DNA of 8,662 bases from JBLHLB01 sp047618505 (GTDB taxonomy: Bacteria > Planctomycetota > UBA1135 > GCA-002686595), in NCBI GenBank assembly GCA_047618505.1, contig JBLHLB010000162.1:1-8662 (forward strand). Direction: 5' to 3'. Position 1 is the stretch's first letter. Each line of letters opens with the position of its first letter. A program made the position numbers and the translations under genes. Shown here piece after piece: positions 1-6,496 of the stretch. A model generated the notes under the pieces. That model did not search any database. It was given only the letters and a program-made list of their open reading frames with translations, and had not been told where the DNA came from.

Positions 1-815
1 AGGGATACGCCGCCGCTGGCAGAGACGAGTTCCAGGATCAGCGTTTCGTGAGACTCAGCATCGGTATCGTCGCGGACCGTCAGGGATATATCCACGCTGG
101 TCCCGTTGGACGTTCCCGCACTGAAGAACACTGCTTGGTTGGAGAAGGCGTCGTAGTCCGAACCGCTGGTCGCCGTTCCATTACCTCCATCACTTACCAC
201 AACCGAAGCGTCCACGCCCAGGACATCCCCGCTGTCCAAAGACAACACGACTGTATTCATGTAAGTCGCGTCGCCCTCGTCCGGCGTCGTAGTCGATGAA
301 CTACTGAACTGGATCGTGGCGATATTCGTCTCCATGACAGTGAGGGCGTGGACACCACCTTTGCGGATACTGGCTCCTTCACTCACATCGTCAAGGAACA
401 GGTCGATGCTCTCATCCGCGCCTTCAACAGTCGAGTCGTTAAGCAGCGGCACCAGTAAACTGACCGTGTCCAAGTCTGCCGAGCCTTCGGCAAAGGTGAT
501 CGTCAGCGGGGCAATCGCTGTGTAGTCCGAGCCGCTCACTGCGGAGCCGGTCCCTGCATCGGAGATGACGACTGAGACTTCATCCTTGAGCACACCGCCG
601 CCAGTCCTAAGCACCACCACCACGGATGCCGTGACCCCCTCCGAACTACTCGATGTACCAGCATCGAAGCCCACGCTAATGGAATTCCCACCACCTCCAC
701 CACCGCCGCAGGCGGGCAGTATTAGAGCTAGGGGCAAGGCAATAGCGGCAGCGCGAGCTTTGGCTGCGAGGCGGAGTCCCGAGGGGAGGCGGGACGAGGT
801 CTCGTGAACAAACAT
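1..815 (-). CDS. Secreted lipoprotein with Calx-beta-like repeats (C-terminus cut off by window edge)
   Basis: The minus-strand frame is open from ATG at 815 to the window edge (271 complete codons). ATG 815 is the only usual start codon after the upstream in-frame stop. The N-terminus has Arg/Lys residues (R9, R15, K19, R21), a hydrophobic stretch (about 22-33) and the lipobox LPAC with Cys36, so the protein should be exported and lipid-anchored. A run of seven glycines follows Cys36. Two similar modules come next: GSAVSGSDYTAI (residues 90-101) and GTATSGSDYDAF (213-224). Each is followed by a strand ending in F-x-x-G and an acidic D-x-x-x-E-x-x-E-like stretch (about 127-135 and 250-257). 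This is the Calx-beta pattern, a calcium-binding fold found in large adhesins and surface proteins. The role is inferred only as a surface or adhesion protein; its full length and further domains cannot be seen. No good Shine-Dalgarno sequence precedes the start. Confidence 0.85.
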   Translation of the reverse strand, partial: MFVHETSSRLPSGLRLAAKARAAAIALPLALILPACGGGGGGGNSISVGFDAGTSSSSEGVTASVVVVLRTGGGVLKDEVSVVISDAGTGSAVSGSDYTAIAPLTITFAEGSADLDTVSLLVPLLNDSTVEGADESIDLFLDDVSEGASIRKGGVHALTVMETNIATIQFSSSSTTTPDEGDATYMNTVVLSLDSGDVLGVDASVVVSDGGNGTATSGSDYDAFSNQAVFFSAGTSNGTSVDISLTVRDDTDAESHETLILELVSASGGVS

Positions 816-902
816 CTTTGGTGGGGATCTTGGGTGTTCGAAGCTGAGTGACTCCCCGCGCTTTCGACCTCCCCTTCAGCCCGAATGAAGCCGGCGACAG
901 AA

Positions 903-950
903 TTGACATGTCCGCAACAAAGTTAATTTCTGGGCGACTTCAATCGGAGG
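903..950 (+). promoter_or_regulatory. Possible promoter and Shine-Dalgarno sequence for the propeller gene
   Basis: A perfect TTGACA (903-908) is followed, after a short 15-base spacer, by TAATTT (924-929), a weak -10 match. GGAGG lies at 946-950, where it could serve as a ribosome-binding site on a transcript starting near 936. The short spacer and weak -10 make this tentative, and the sigma-factor consensus of the host is unknown. The region is divergent, so signals for the lipoprotein may overlap it on the other strand; none is clear there. Confidence 0.3.
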
Positions 951-981
951 AAAATTATTCCCAGGCCTGAGCCAGAAAGCG

Positions 982-2517
982 TTGGTCACGCAATGCCTTC
1001 GCGGCCGGGCGAGCGTTTGCCCACGCCCTCGGGGATCGCTACCCTCGCTCCCCATGTTGTTAGCCATTTGCCTCGTTCTTGCACCGACCCTCTCCACTGC
1101 TGCTACCCCCCAGGATTCCCAGGGCGGATCCCACGAGTGGACCCGATTCCGTGGTCCCAATGGCAGTGGCGTCGCCGAAGTCACAGGTCTTCCAGACCAC
1201 TTCAACTTGGGCGATAACGAGCACAACAATGTTCTTTGGCGCAGCGCGATCGCCAATGGCTATTCTTCGCCCGTTCTGTTCGGGGGACGACTCTTCCTCA
1301 CGGGTAGCGCTGAGGGCCATCTCTTCACTTTCTGCCTCGATGCCGACACTGGACTCGTGCTCTGGCAACGCGAGGCACCAAGGCACCACACGGAGAAGTT
1401 GGACGGGCGCAATAATCCCGCTTCCCCTAGCCCGGTAGTGGATGGAGATGTCGTCGTGGTGTTCTTCCCCGAGAGCGGGCTCCTTGCCTACGACCACTTC
1501 GGCGAGGAGCTTTGGAAGATGCAGCTCGGGCCCTACAACAACGTCTACGGTATGGGAGCGTCACCGATTCTGGTGGGTGACGCGGTCTATCTCGCCTGTG
1601 ATCAAGCTCTCGGCTCATACCTCCTGTGTGTGGACAAGAAGAACGGTGAGAAGCTCTGGCGCACAGAGCGGCCCGAAGCCAAGAGCGGCCACTGCACACC
1701 GATCCTGCGCACGAACCATGGCGGGGAAATGGAACTGATTCTGCCAGGGTCATTCCTCCTCGACGCCTACAACCTCGAGACCGGATTAAAGCACTGGTCA
1801 AGCGATGGGCTCTGTTTCGAGATGAAGTCCGTGCCCATCCTGCATGGGGACCTGGTGATTGTGGCGGGTTACGGCTCCCCTATGAATCAGCCGGGCAGTC
1901 AGGTCAACATTGACTCCTTTGCCGACGTTCTTTCCGCTGGTGATACGGACAGCAACGGCAAGCTTTCGAAGGAGGAAATGCCGCCATCCCGCGCCTCCGC
2001 ATGGTTCGATTTCGTCGACCTTGACCAAGACGGCTTCCTGGATGCGCGGGACTGGTCCTACCTGGAGAGTGCCCTGGCCTCCCAGAACGGCTTGCTGGCA
2101 TTCCAAGCCCCCGGCGCTGAACGTACCAGCGCTTTGCCCAAGGGTGAACTCAAGTGGAGCTACCGTCGCGCGGTCCCGCAGCTGCCGTCGCCCGTGATCT
2201 ACGGTGACATTCTGTATCTGCTGGCCGATAGCGGCGGACTGCTCTCCACCTTCAATCCCAGCACCGGAGAGGAACTGGGCAAGGAGCGCATCGCCGATGC
2301 GGGGGACACCTACTACGCCTCGCCTGTGGCTGGAGATGGCAAGGTCTACCTGTTCAGCGAACACGGCATTGTCTCTGTGCTGCCCGCCGGAGGGAGCCTC
2401 GAGGCGATCTCGGTCGTGGACCTAGAAGAGAAGATTTACGCGACCCCGGCCCTGGCAACGGGGCGCATCTACCTGCGCACGGTGGACGCCATGTACTGCT
2501 TCAAGGGTGAGGAATAG
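982..2517 (+). CDS. Exported PQQ-like beta-propeller protein with inserted EF-hand pair
   Basis: This is a 511-residue protein of the PQQ-binding-like beta-propeller (BamB/quinoprotein-like) type. Near the N-terminus is WTRFRGPNGSGV (residues 53-64), a usual opening of these exported proteins. Propeller repeats follow, with the pattern G-D-x-V-Y then D-x-x-T/N-G-x-x-L-W, for example DADTGLVLWQ (120-129) and DKKNGEKLWR (218-227). Two EF-hand loops sit inside one blade: DTDSNGKLSKEE (321-332) and DLDQDGFLDARD (346-357), both with the oxygen-ligand pattern for calcium. The start is uncertain. TTG at 982 gives an Arg-rich n-region before the hydrophobic stretch; ATG at 1054 (residue 25) gives a short signal peptide MLLAICLVLAPTLSTAA without positive charge and without a nearby Shine-Dalgarno. 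Either way the product is secreted, probably cut after STA or STAA. Enzyme function and cofactor cannot be stated; a scaffold or quinoprotein-like role is possible. The AGGAGG at 2516-2521 overlaps its stop codon and probably serves the next gene, suggesting co-transcription. Confidence 0.88.
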   Translation: MVTQCLRGRASVCPRPRGSLPSLPMLLAICLVLAPTLSTAATPQDSQGGSHEWTRFRGPNGSGVAEVTGLPDHFNLGDNEHNNVLWRSAIANGYSSPVLFGGRLFLTGSAEGHLFTFCLDADTGLVLWQREAPRHHTEKLDGRNNPASPSPVVDGDVVVVFFPESGLLAYDHFGEELWKMQLGPYNNVYGMGASPILVGDAVYLACDQALGSYLLCVDKKNGEKLWRTERPEAKSGHCTPILRTNHGGEMELILPGSFLLDAYNLETGLKHWSSDGLCFEMKSVPILHGDLVIVAGYGSPMNQPGSQVNIDSFADVLSAGDTDSNGKLSKEEMPPSRASAWFDFVDLDQDGFLDARDWSYLESALASQNGLLAFQAPGAERTSALPKGELKWSYRRAVPQLPSPVIYGDILYLLADSGGLLSTFNPSTGEELGKERIADAGDTYYASPVAGDGKVYLFSEHGIVSVLPAGGSLEAISVVDLEEKIYATPALATGRIYLRTVDAMYCFKGEE

Positions 2518-2534
2518 GAGGCGCGGCTAATTCC

Positions 2535-2869
2535 ATGGAGAACATCAAGAGCGCCCAGGTCGTGCTGTCCTGCGATGACCTAGCGGCCAGCATGGAGTTC
2601 TTCCGTGAACGCCTCAGCTTCCGGCTAGAGCGCAGCTCCCCCGCGGACGATCCTCAGTCGGCCCTGCTCGCTGGCCATGGTGTTCGGTTGCTTCTACGGC
2701 GCGGCGAGGGTGGCTCCCCCGCCGTATTGCAATTGGATTGCGAGGACCCGGCCCTCCTCGGCGGCGCCCTGGACAACCTGGTCGCCCCTAACGGACGCAC
2801 GTCGAGCTGCTGTCCGCGAATACAGAGGTTGCGATCCCCGATGGTCACCAAGAGTTGGTCGTCACCTGA
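2535..2869 (+). pseudogene. VOC (glyoxalase-like) module of a broken VOC-bicupin gene
   Basis: ATG 2535 lies 17 bases behind the propeller gene with AGGAGG 13 bases upstream. The start reads VVLSCDDLAASMEFFRERL, the usual first beta-alpha unit of the vicinal oxygen chelate (VOC) fold. The frame holds to about NLVAPNG (ending 2795), then makes sense only one frame over: HVELLSANTEVAIPDGHQEL from 2798 to TGA at 2867. GGACG-CACGTC needs one extra base to restore PNG-x-HVELL, the normal end of a VOC domain. Staying in the first frame instead gives a 119-residue ORF (to 2894) with an unrelated, Ser/Pro-rich tail, so that form is probably a frameshift product. The corrected module is about 112 residues, shorter than a full two-unit VOC domain. 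I recall proteins in which such a VOC module precedes two cupin domains, but this is from memory and unchecked. The function of the family is unknown to me; metal binding is plausible. Confidence 0.65.
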
Positions 2870-2908
2870 TCTTCGTCCTAGTCAGATTGGATAACCGGGC
2901 GCGCGGGT

Positions 2909-3169
2909 ATGCGCTATCGCGACCTGATCCCCGAGTGTCTCGGTAGTCGCTTCATCGCCTCCCACATTCAGATTGCCGGGGGCGGACCGGTGCCGGACAA
3001 CGTGTACTTCCACGCCCTTCGCTTCCAAATGATCTTCTGTCTCTCTGGCTGGGTGAAGTTGGTCTACGAAGATCAAGGCGATCCCTTTGTGTTGCGGGCC
3101 GGTGACTGTGTGATTCAACCGCCACACATTCGTCACCGCGTTCTGGAAAGCTCCCCTGGCCTTGAGGTC
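2909..3169 (+). pseudogene. First cupin module of the broken VOC-bicupin gene
   Basis: The frame starting at ATG 2909 (MRYRDLIPE) is the same frame as the shifted VOC end (2798-2869). The linker between them has two stops, TGA 2867 and TAG 2879, and then reads SDWITGRAG straight into this ATG. It may therefore be either an internal Met of a former fusion or a real new start; no clear Shine-Dalgarno supports the latter. The product contains a cupin fold: FQMIFCLSGWVKLVYEDQG (motif-1 region) and GDCVIQPPHIRHRVLESS (motif 2, with P71, P72, H73, H76). In motif 1 the usual His pair is reduced to H35, and Gln40 stands where Glu is common. The frame stays open to 3286, but after LEV (about 3169) it turns into unrelated sequence, while the cupin continues in another frame. 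Compared with the expected spacing, a few bases seem lost at 3167-3176. Confidence 0.65.
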
Positions 3170-3617
3170 GGCTTACCCAGCGGAACACGACCCCTTCCTC
3201 GACCACGAGATATCTGTCCCCACGACTGCGGCCCGGAGGGAACGCGTGTTTCATGGCCAGGTCTTCCTGCGGCATCAAGCTGCTAAAACACAGTGGGAAG
3301 CCAGCGCACTGGCAGGCTTCGAAGTCCATGACACGGGTATCGGCAAGGCCAGCGCAAACCTCACCGAGGCGCGTGCCCTGCGTAGCTCAGGCCAAGATCA
3401 AACGCCTCAGCCCTTTGGACATTCCGGGGAGTTCCTCTTCGCCTATGTTCTCGCCGGTTCCATGAACAGCACACCAGAGACAGGAGCAGTCATTCCCCTG
3501 AAGGAGAACGACTGTCTGGTCTTGCCCCGCGACATGCCGTGCAGGCTGACCGCAAACTCCGACAGCCTGGAATTCCTAAAGGTGCGCCGACCTGGCGCAC
3601 CCCAGGGAATCAACTAG
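3162..3617 (+). pseudogene. Second cupin module of the broken VOC-bicupin gene
   Basis: This frame is open from TTG 3162 to TAG 3615-3617. The meaningful part begins at YPAEHDPFLDHEISVPT (from 3174), which continues the first cupin after a frameshift. The second cupin core is GHSGEFLFAYVLAGS (residues 86-100 counted from TTG 3162, with H87 and E90) and ENDCLVLPRDMPCRLT (115-130). In the latter, Cys127 stands where cupin motif 2 normally has a metal-binding His. TTG 3162 is probably not a true start, because it lies inside the overlap with the first cupin frame and has no Shine-Dalgarno. A stand-alone single cupin of 151 residues is the alternative reading. The stop shares CTAG (3614-3617) with the stop of the convergent helicase gene. 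Confidence 0.6.
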
Positions 3618-5091
3618 CGGCGGTTTCCACTACGACGACCACCGCCGCCACCGGAGCGACTGCGTCCGCCGCCGTCCGCTTTGGACTTCTTTGCGGCATC
3701 CCAAGCGCCGACTCCAGCACCGAAACTCGGTCCGGCCGGTCCGGCCGGTGCGGTCTCGCGCTTCGTCGCCGGCGTCTTGCCTTCCACAGCCTTCTTGGGG
3801 GCTACCGCCTTAGGGGCTGAGCTGTCAGCCCGCCCCGTCTTTGACTTGGAGGGAATTCGCGAGCGCCCCGTGGGACGACCGCCGCCGCCGCCACGGTTGC
3901 CACCACGTCCACCCTGCCCGCGGGGCTCACGGCGATCCCAGTTCGCATCACCGGTTCCTTCGCCGTAGTCGCGCAACTTCACGCGCGGAATCGCCATCTG
4001 CAGTTTTTTCTCAATGGCCTTGATGGAGGGGAAGTCCTCGTGGGTCACGAACGTGAAGGCCTGGCCACTGCGCTCCGCCCGCCCGGTGCGTCCGATGCGG
4101 TGGGTATAGGCGTCAGGCGTGTTGGGGATATCGAAATTGATCACGTGGCTGACGTGAGCCACGTCGATACCACGGGCTGCAATGTCCGTCGCAACGAGCA
4201 CGTTGTAGCTTCCATCGCGGAAGCCCTGCATGGCATTCTGTCGCTGGTTCTGGCTCATGTTGCCCTGTAGGGCAATGGCGTTGTATCCGGCCTTTTCCAG
4301 GTCCTTGGCCAAACGCTTGGCCCTGTGCTTCGTGCGTAGGAAGACGATGGCCGACTTGAAGTCATCAGAGCCAAACAGGTGCTTCAAGAGCGCGGTCTTG
4401 TTGGCCTGGTCGACGGGATAGAGCGCGTGGGCGATCGTCTCCGCCGGCGCCGTGATGGCCAGCTCAACCTTGTGCGGATTGCGCAGAAGGTTGTCGGTCA
4501 AGGAGCGAATCTCCCGCGGCATGGTGGCCGAGAAGAGCAAGTTCTGGCGCCGCTGGGGCAGGCGCGAAAGGATGCGCTTGATGTCCGGCAGGAAGCCCAT
4601 GTCGAGCATGTGGTCGGCTTCGTCCAGGACGAGGACCTCGATCCCGTCCAGGCGCGCATCGCCGCTGCCCATGAGATCTAGCAGTCGTCCGGGGCAGGCC
4701 ACGACAATGTCGGGGCGACTGCGCAGGGATCGGATCTGGGGAGCCGCGCCCACACCGCCAAAGACGGTCATGGCGCGGATGTTCGTGTACTTGCCTAAGA
4801 GCTCGATCTCGGCGTGGATCTGGATGGCCAGTTCACGCGTGGGTGCCAGGATCAGCGCGCGCGGGTTTTGTCCCTTGCTCGCCACGAGGCGTTCGATGAT
4901 CGGAAGCGCAAAGGCCGCAGTCTTGCCCGTACCGGTCTGTGCCAGGCCTAGGACATCCCGGCCCTCGAGGACCTGGGGAATGGTTTTGGCCTGAATCGGG
5001 CGCGGCTCGGTGAAGCCAGCGTCGGAGACGGCACGGAGGAGGTTTGTGGAGAGGCCGAAAGTCTTGAAGGTCGACTTCGAGCCTGATTCAT
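3614..5091 (-). CDS. rhlE: DEAD-box ATP-dependent RNA helicase, RhlE-like; start codon uncertain
   Basis: This helicase unwinds RNA duplexes with ATP, typically in ribosome assembly and RNA decay. Counting from the Ser codon at 5074 (486 residues to the stop): Q motif with FGL (6-8) and PIQ (26-28); motif I AQTGTGKT (45-52); Ia PTREL; Ib PGR; II DEAD (151-154); III SAT (182-184); V TDIAARG (296-302); VI HRIGRTGR (325-332). All catalytic motifs are intact. DEADHMLDMGFLPDIKRIL and the set of motifs resemble RhlE; the family placement is good, the exact symbol less so. The C-terminal 110 or so residues are disordered and Gly/Arg/Lys-rich, suited to RNA contact. The start is odd. GTG 4885 would remove the Q motif and motif I, and no in-frame ATG, GTG or TTG exists between it and the in-frame stop at 5141-5143. 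ATG 5091 is one frame off, so a lost base between 5091 and 5074, or a rare start such as ATT 5107, is needed. Nothing recognisable lies in 5092-5284. Confidence 0.88.
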
Positions 5092-5284
5092 TCTGAGATG
5101 ACGTAATGACAGATACCGTGTGCGTCGTGCTAAGCCGCGATCATCAATGGATCCGGTTCGCAACGACTTCTCACCCCATCCAGCAGCAACAAGTGAGAGT
5201 CTTATGGAAGGCGCTTCTCCCGCTCTTTGCCGGGAACCCTGCTGTGCGCCGGAATGCCTCGCTGGCACTCCCTATATCAGAAGG

Positions 5285-6023
5285 CTACCGATCAAGTCCG
5301 GGGAAGGAAGGCCTGGCCCCTCTTTTCGCTGTCATTTGAGCAATTACGAGCTGAAAAGTGTTCCCGAGGCGCTTTTGGAGCGGGCAACGCGGCCTGAAAA
5401 CTATGGGGCGTAGCAGAATCTCGCTCACGCGCTGTGCGTGTGGCTCGGCGCCATATGACTTGTCCAGGAATTCCGTCGCCTCGATCCAATCGCCTTTCTC
5501 ATCCAGGATGTGGGACGAGTAAACGCAAACACCGGGCACCTGCAGGTCGACGCTGTGCCACAGCTCGACGCGGAGCTCGCGCATCTTGGCCGCCAACTCG
5601 CGTCCATTCAGCCGGGCATGACGACGTGCGAGACAGGTAGCTCGACTGTCTCCGGCTTGGCCTTGCCTAGCCCAAGGGCGACCTCTGATGTGCTCCCTAG
5701 AATCACATCAAGGCCGTGTCGCTCCGGCAGCATGCCAGTCCTCACAGAACAGTGGGGTCCTCGCAGCAGGCATGAATCGTCCCGCTACCGCTGACAGCAT
5801 TTGCCGGTCCCCGCACCAGATCCGGCTGCATCTGGTCAGGCCCATCGACGCCCATTCAGAACATCTCGAAGGTCGCGCCCTCGCCCGAATTACTCTCCGC
5901 GTGCACTTCGCCGCCAGCCTGCCCCAGGCTTCCGAGAACCCTCGAGATCCCAAGCCTAGTTCCGAGTCCTGGGCCCCCCGGCATATCCAAAGCCCAGAGA
6001 TCATTGCCCCCGAGACTGATCAA
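5285..6023 (-). pseudogene. Decayed hybrid histidine kinase: ATPase G2 box plus receiver domain
   Basis: Read on the minus strand, GGPGLG (5978-5961), LGISRVLGSLGQAGGEVHAE and then GEGATFEMF match the G2 end of a histidine-kinase ATPase domain. TGA follows at 5858-5856. The same frame continues to GSGTIHACCEDPTVL (TGA at 5744-5742), the start of a receiver domain with its acidic pair damaged. One frame over, MLPERHGLDVILGS runs to PVSHVVMPG (stop at 5610). One more frame over, LNGRELAAKMRELR runs to ATEFLDKSYGAE and QRVSEIL (about 5413). The shift at 5611 is exactly one missing base (GGC-TG for GGC-CTG). Receiver similarity ends near 5405; the last frame stays open to its stop at 5285. The phosphate-accepting Asp of the usual DVVMPG is His (SHVVMPG), and the Pro after the conserved Lys (K at 5461) is Ser. 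With two stops, two shifts and a lost Asp it cannot work as a receiver. The N and G1 boxes are absent on this strand and appear on the opposite strand next door. Read alone, the last frame resembles a 103-residue hypothetical gene starting at 5596. Confidence 0.7.
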
Positions 6024-6066
6024 GCCTCGGTCTTCCCTTCCCATCCCGGGGGGCTCGTCGTTTGAT

Positions 6067-6492
6067 TCCAAGAGCGAATGGACACCGCTCAATCTCACGA
6101 TCAACGCCTGTGATGCAATGCCCGAAGACGGCACCATAACGATCGGCACCGACGACGTCGGGGAGAACCAGGCCGCACTGACCGTGGAAGACAACGGCCA
6201 AGGTATGTCCAAGGACGTGCTAGCAGTCCGTTGAAAAACAGCAGCTTCTCGGTTGGTCTCCACAAATTTCCTGGCAAGGCGTCGGGTTCTCCGCGTAGCT
6301 GTACCTACACGGGTGGTTCCGACAACGCAGCCAGGCGATTTGTGGGGGCCGAGCGAGGAGTTGCTGTTTTTCAACGGGCTGCTAGATGCGATATCGGAAG
6401 GGCAGCTCGACCTTCTGCCCAAGCCCATTGCGCCGTCGTTCTTGATTGAGAAAGTGCAGCTGCTGCTCAGCAGTCTGTCGCCCCAACCCTAG
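6067..6492 (+). pseudogene. Plus-strand hybrid kinase remnant: N and G1 boxes, then receiver C-terminus, split by a fold-back element
   Basis: LNLTINACDAMPEDGTITI (from 6088) is the N box of a histidine-kinase ATPase domain, and LTVEDNGQGMSKDVL (Asp at 6190) is its G1 box. Both keep the Asn, Asp and Gly residues of the family. The frame stops at 6232-6234 inside the fold-back element. Behind the element, LLPKPIAPSFLIEKVQLLL reads like the last helix region of a receiver domain, with the conserved Lys-Pro, and ends with TAG at 6490-6492, four bases before the stop of the convergent nitrilase gene. The phosphorylation (H-box) region, the G2 box and most of a receiver are missing on this strand. 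Joining across the element gives MSKDVL-DAISEGQ in frame. The 5' limit is unclear; similarity begins near 6067-6088. Confidence 0.6.
6220..6385. mobile_element. Fold-back, MITE-like element of 166 bp
   Basis: The left end from 6220 and the reverse complement of the right end from 6385 both begin CTAGCAG, then T or C, then CCGTTGAAAAACAGCA. They match at 29 of the first 32 positions. The similarity carries on inward with gaps (CCACAAAT and CCTGGC in both arms) almost to the centre near GCGTAGCTGTACCTACACGG, so the whole element could fold into one long hairpin. CTAG (or its inner TA) on both sides may be a target-site duplication. No transposase is encoded, as in a miniature inverted-repeat element moved by a related full-length insertion sequence. 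I cannot name the family. Frames through it give short Arg-rich peptides similar on both strands, as expected from the palindrome. Confidence 0.75.
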
Positions 6493-6496
6493 GCGT

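Noticed and set aside
1060..2425. Several long open frames on both strands within the propeller gene
   Set aside because: They are shadows of a GC-rich gene with clear domain signatures in its own frame.
3728..3752. Short GC-rich tandem repeat gtccggccg
   Set aside because: It codes for repeated Ala-Gly-Pro in the low-complexity helicase tail and needs no other explanation.
4948..5268. Minus-strand frame of 106 residues covering the helicase start region
   Set aside because: It overlaps the helicase Q motif and motif I out of frame and has biased Arg/Ser/Pro content. Only its ATG 5091 is of interest as a possible displaced helicase start.
5300..5326. GGGG-AGG / CCT-CCCC hairpin followed by TCTTTT on the plus strand, like a terminator
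   Set aside because: The stem is short with an internal loop, and no plus-strand gene ends just upstream, so it has nothing to terminate.
5425..5607. Minus-strand frame starting at ATG 5607
   Set aside because: It is a shadow of the receiver remnant; the neighbouring frame carries the NGREL, FLDK and QRVSEIL signatures.
5560..5740. Possible sulfatase fragment, from LPERHGLD on the minus strand
   Set aside because: The following VVMPG, NGREL and FLDK signatures in the right order and spacing fit a receiver domain far better.
5856..6428. A 190-residue minus-strand open frame spanning the fold-back element
   Set aside because: Only its last third (G2 box) resembles a protein. The rest reads backwards through the plus-strand N and G1 boxes and the palindromic element.
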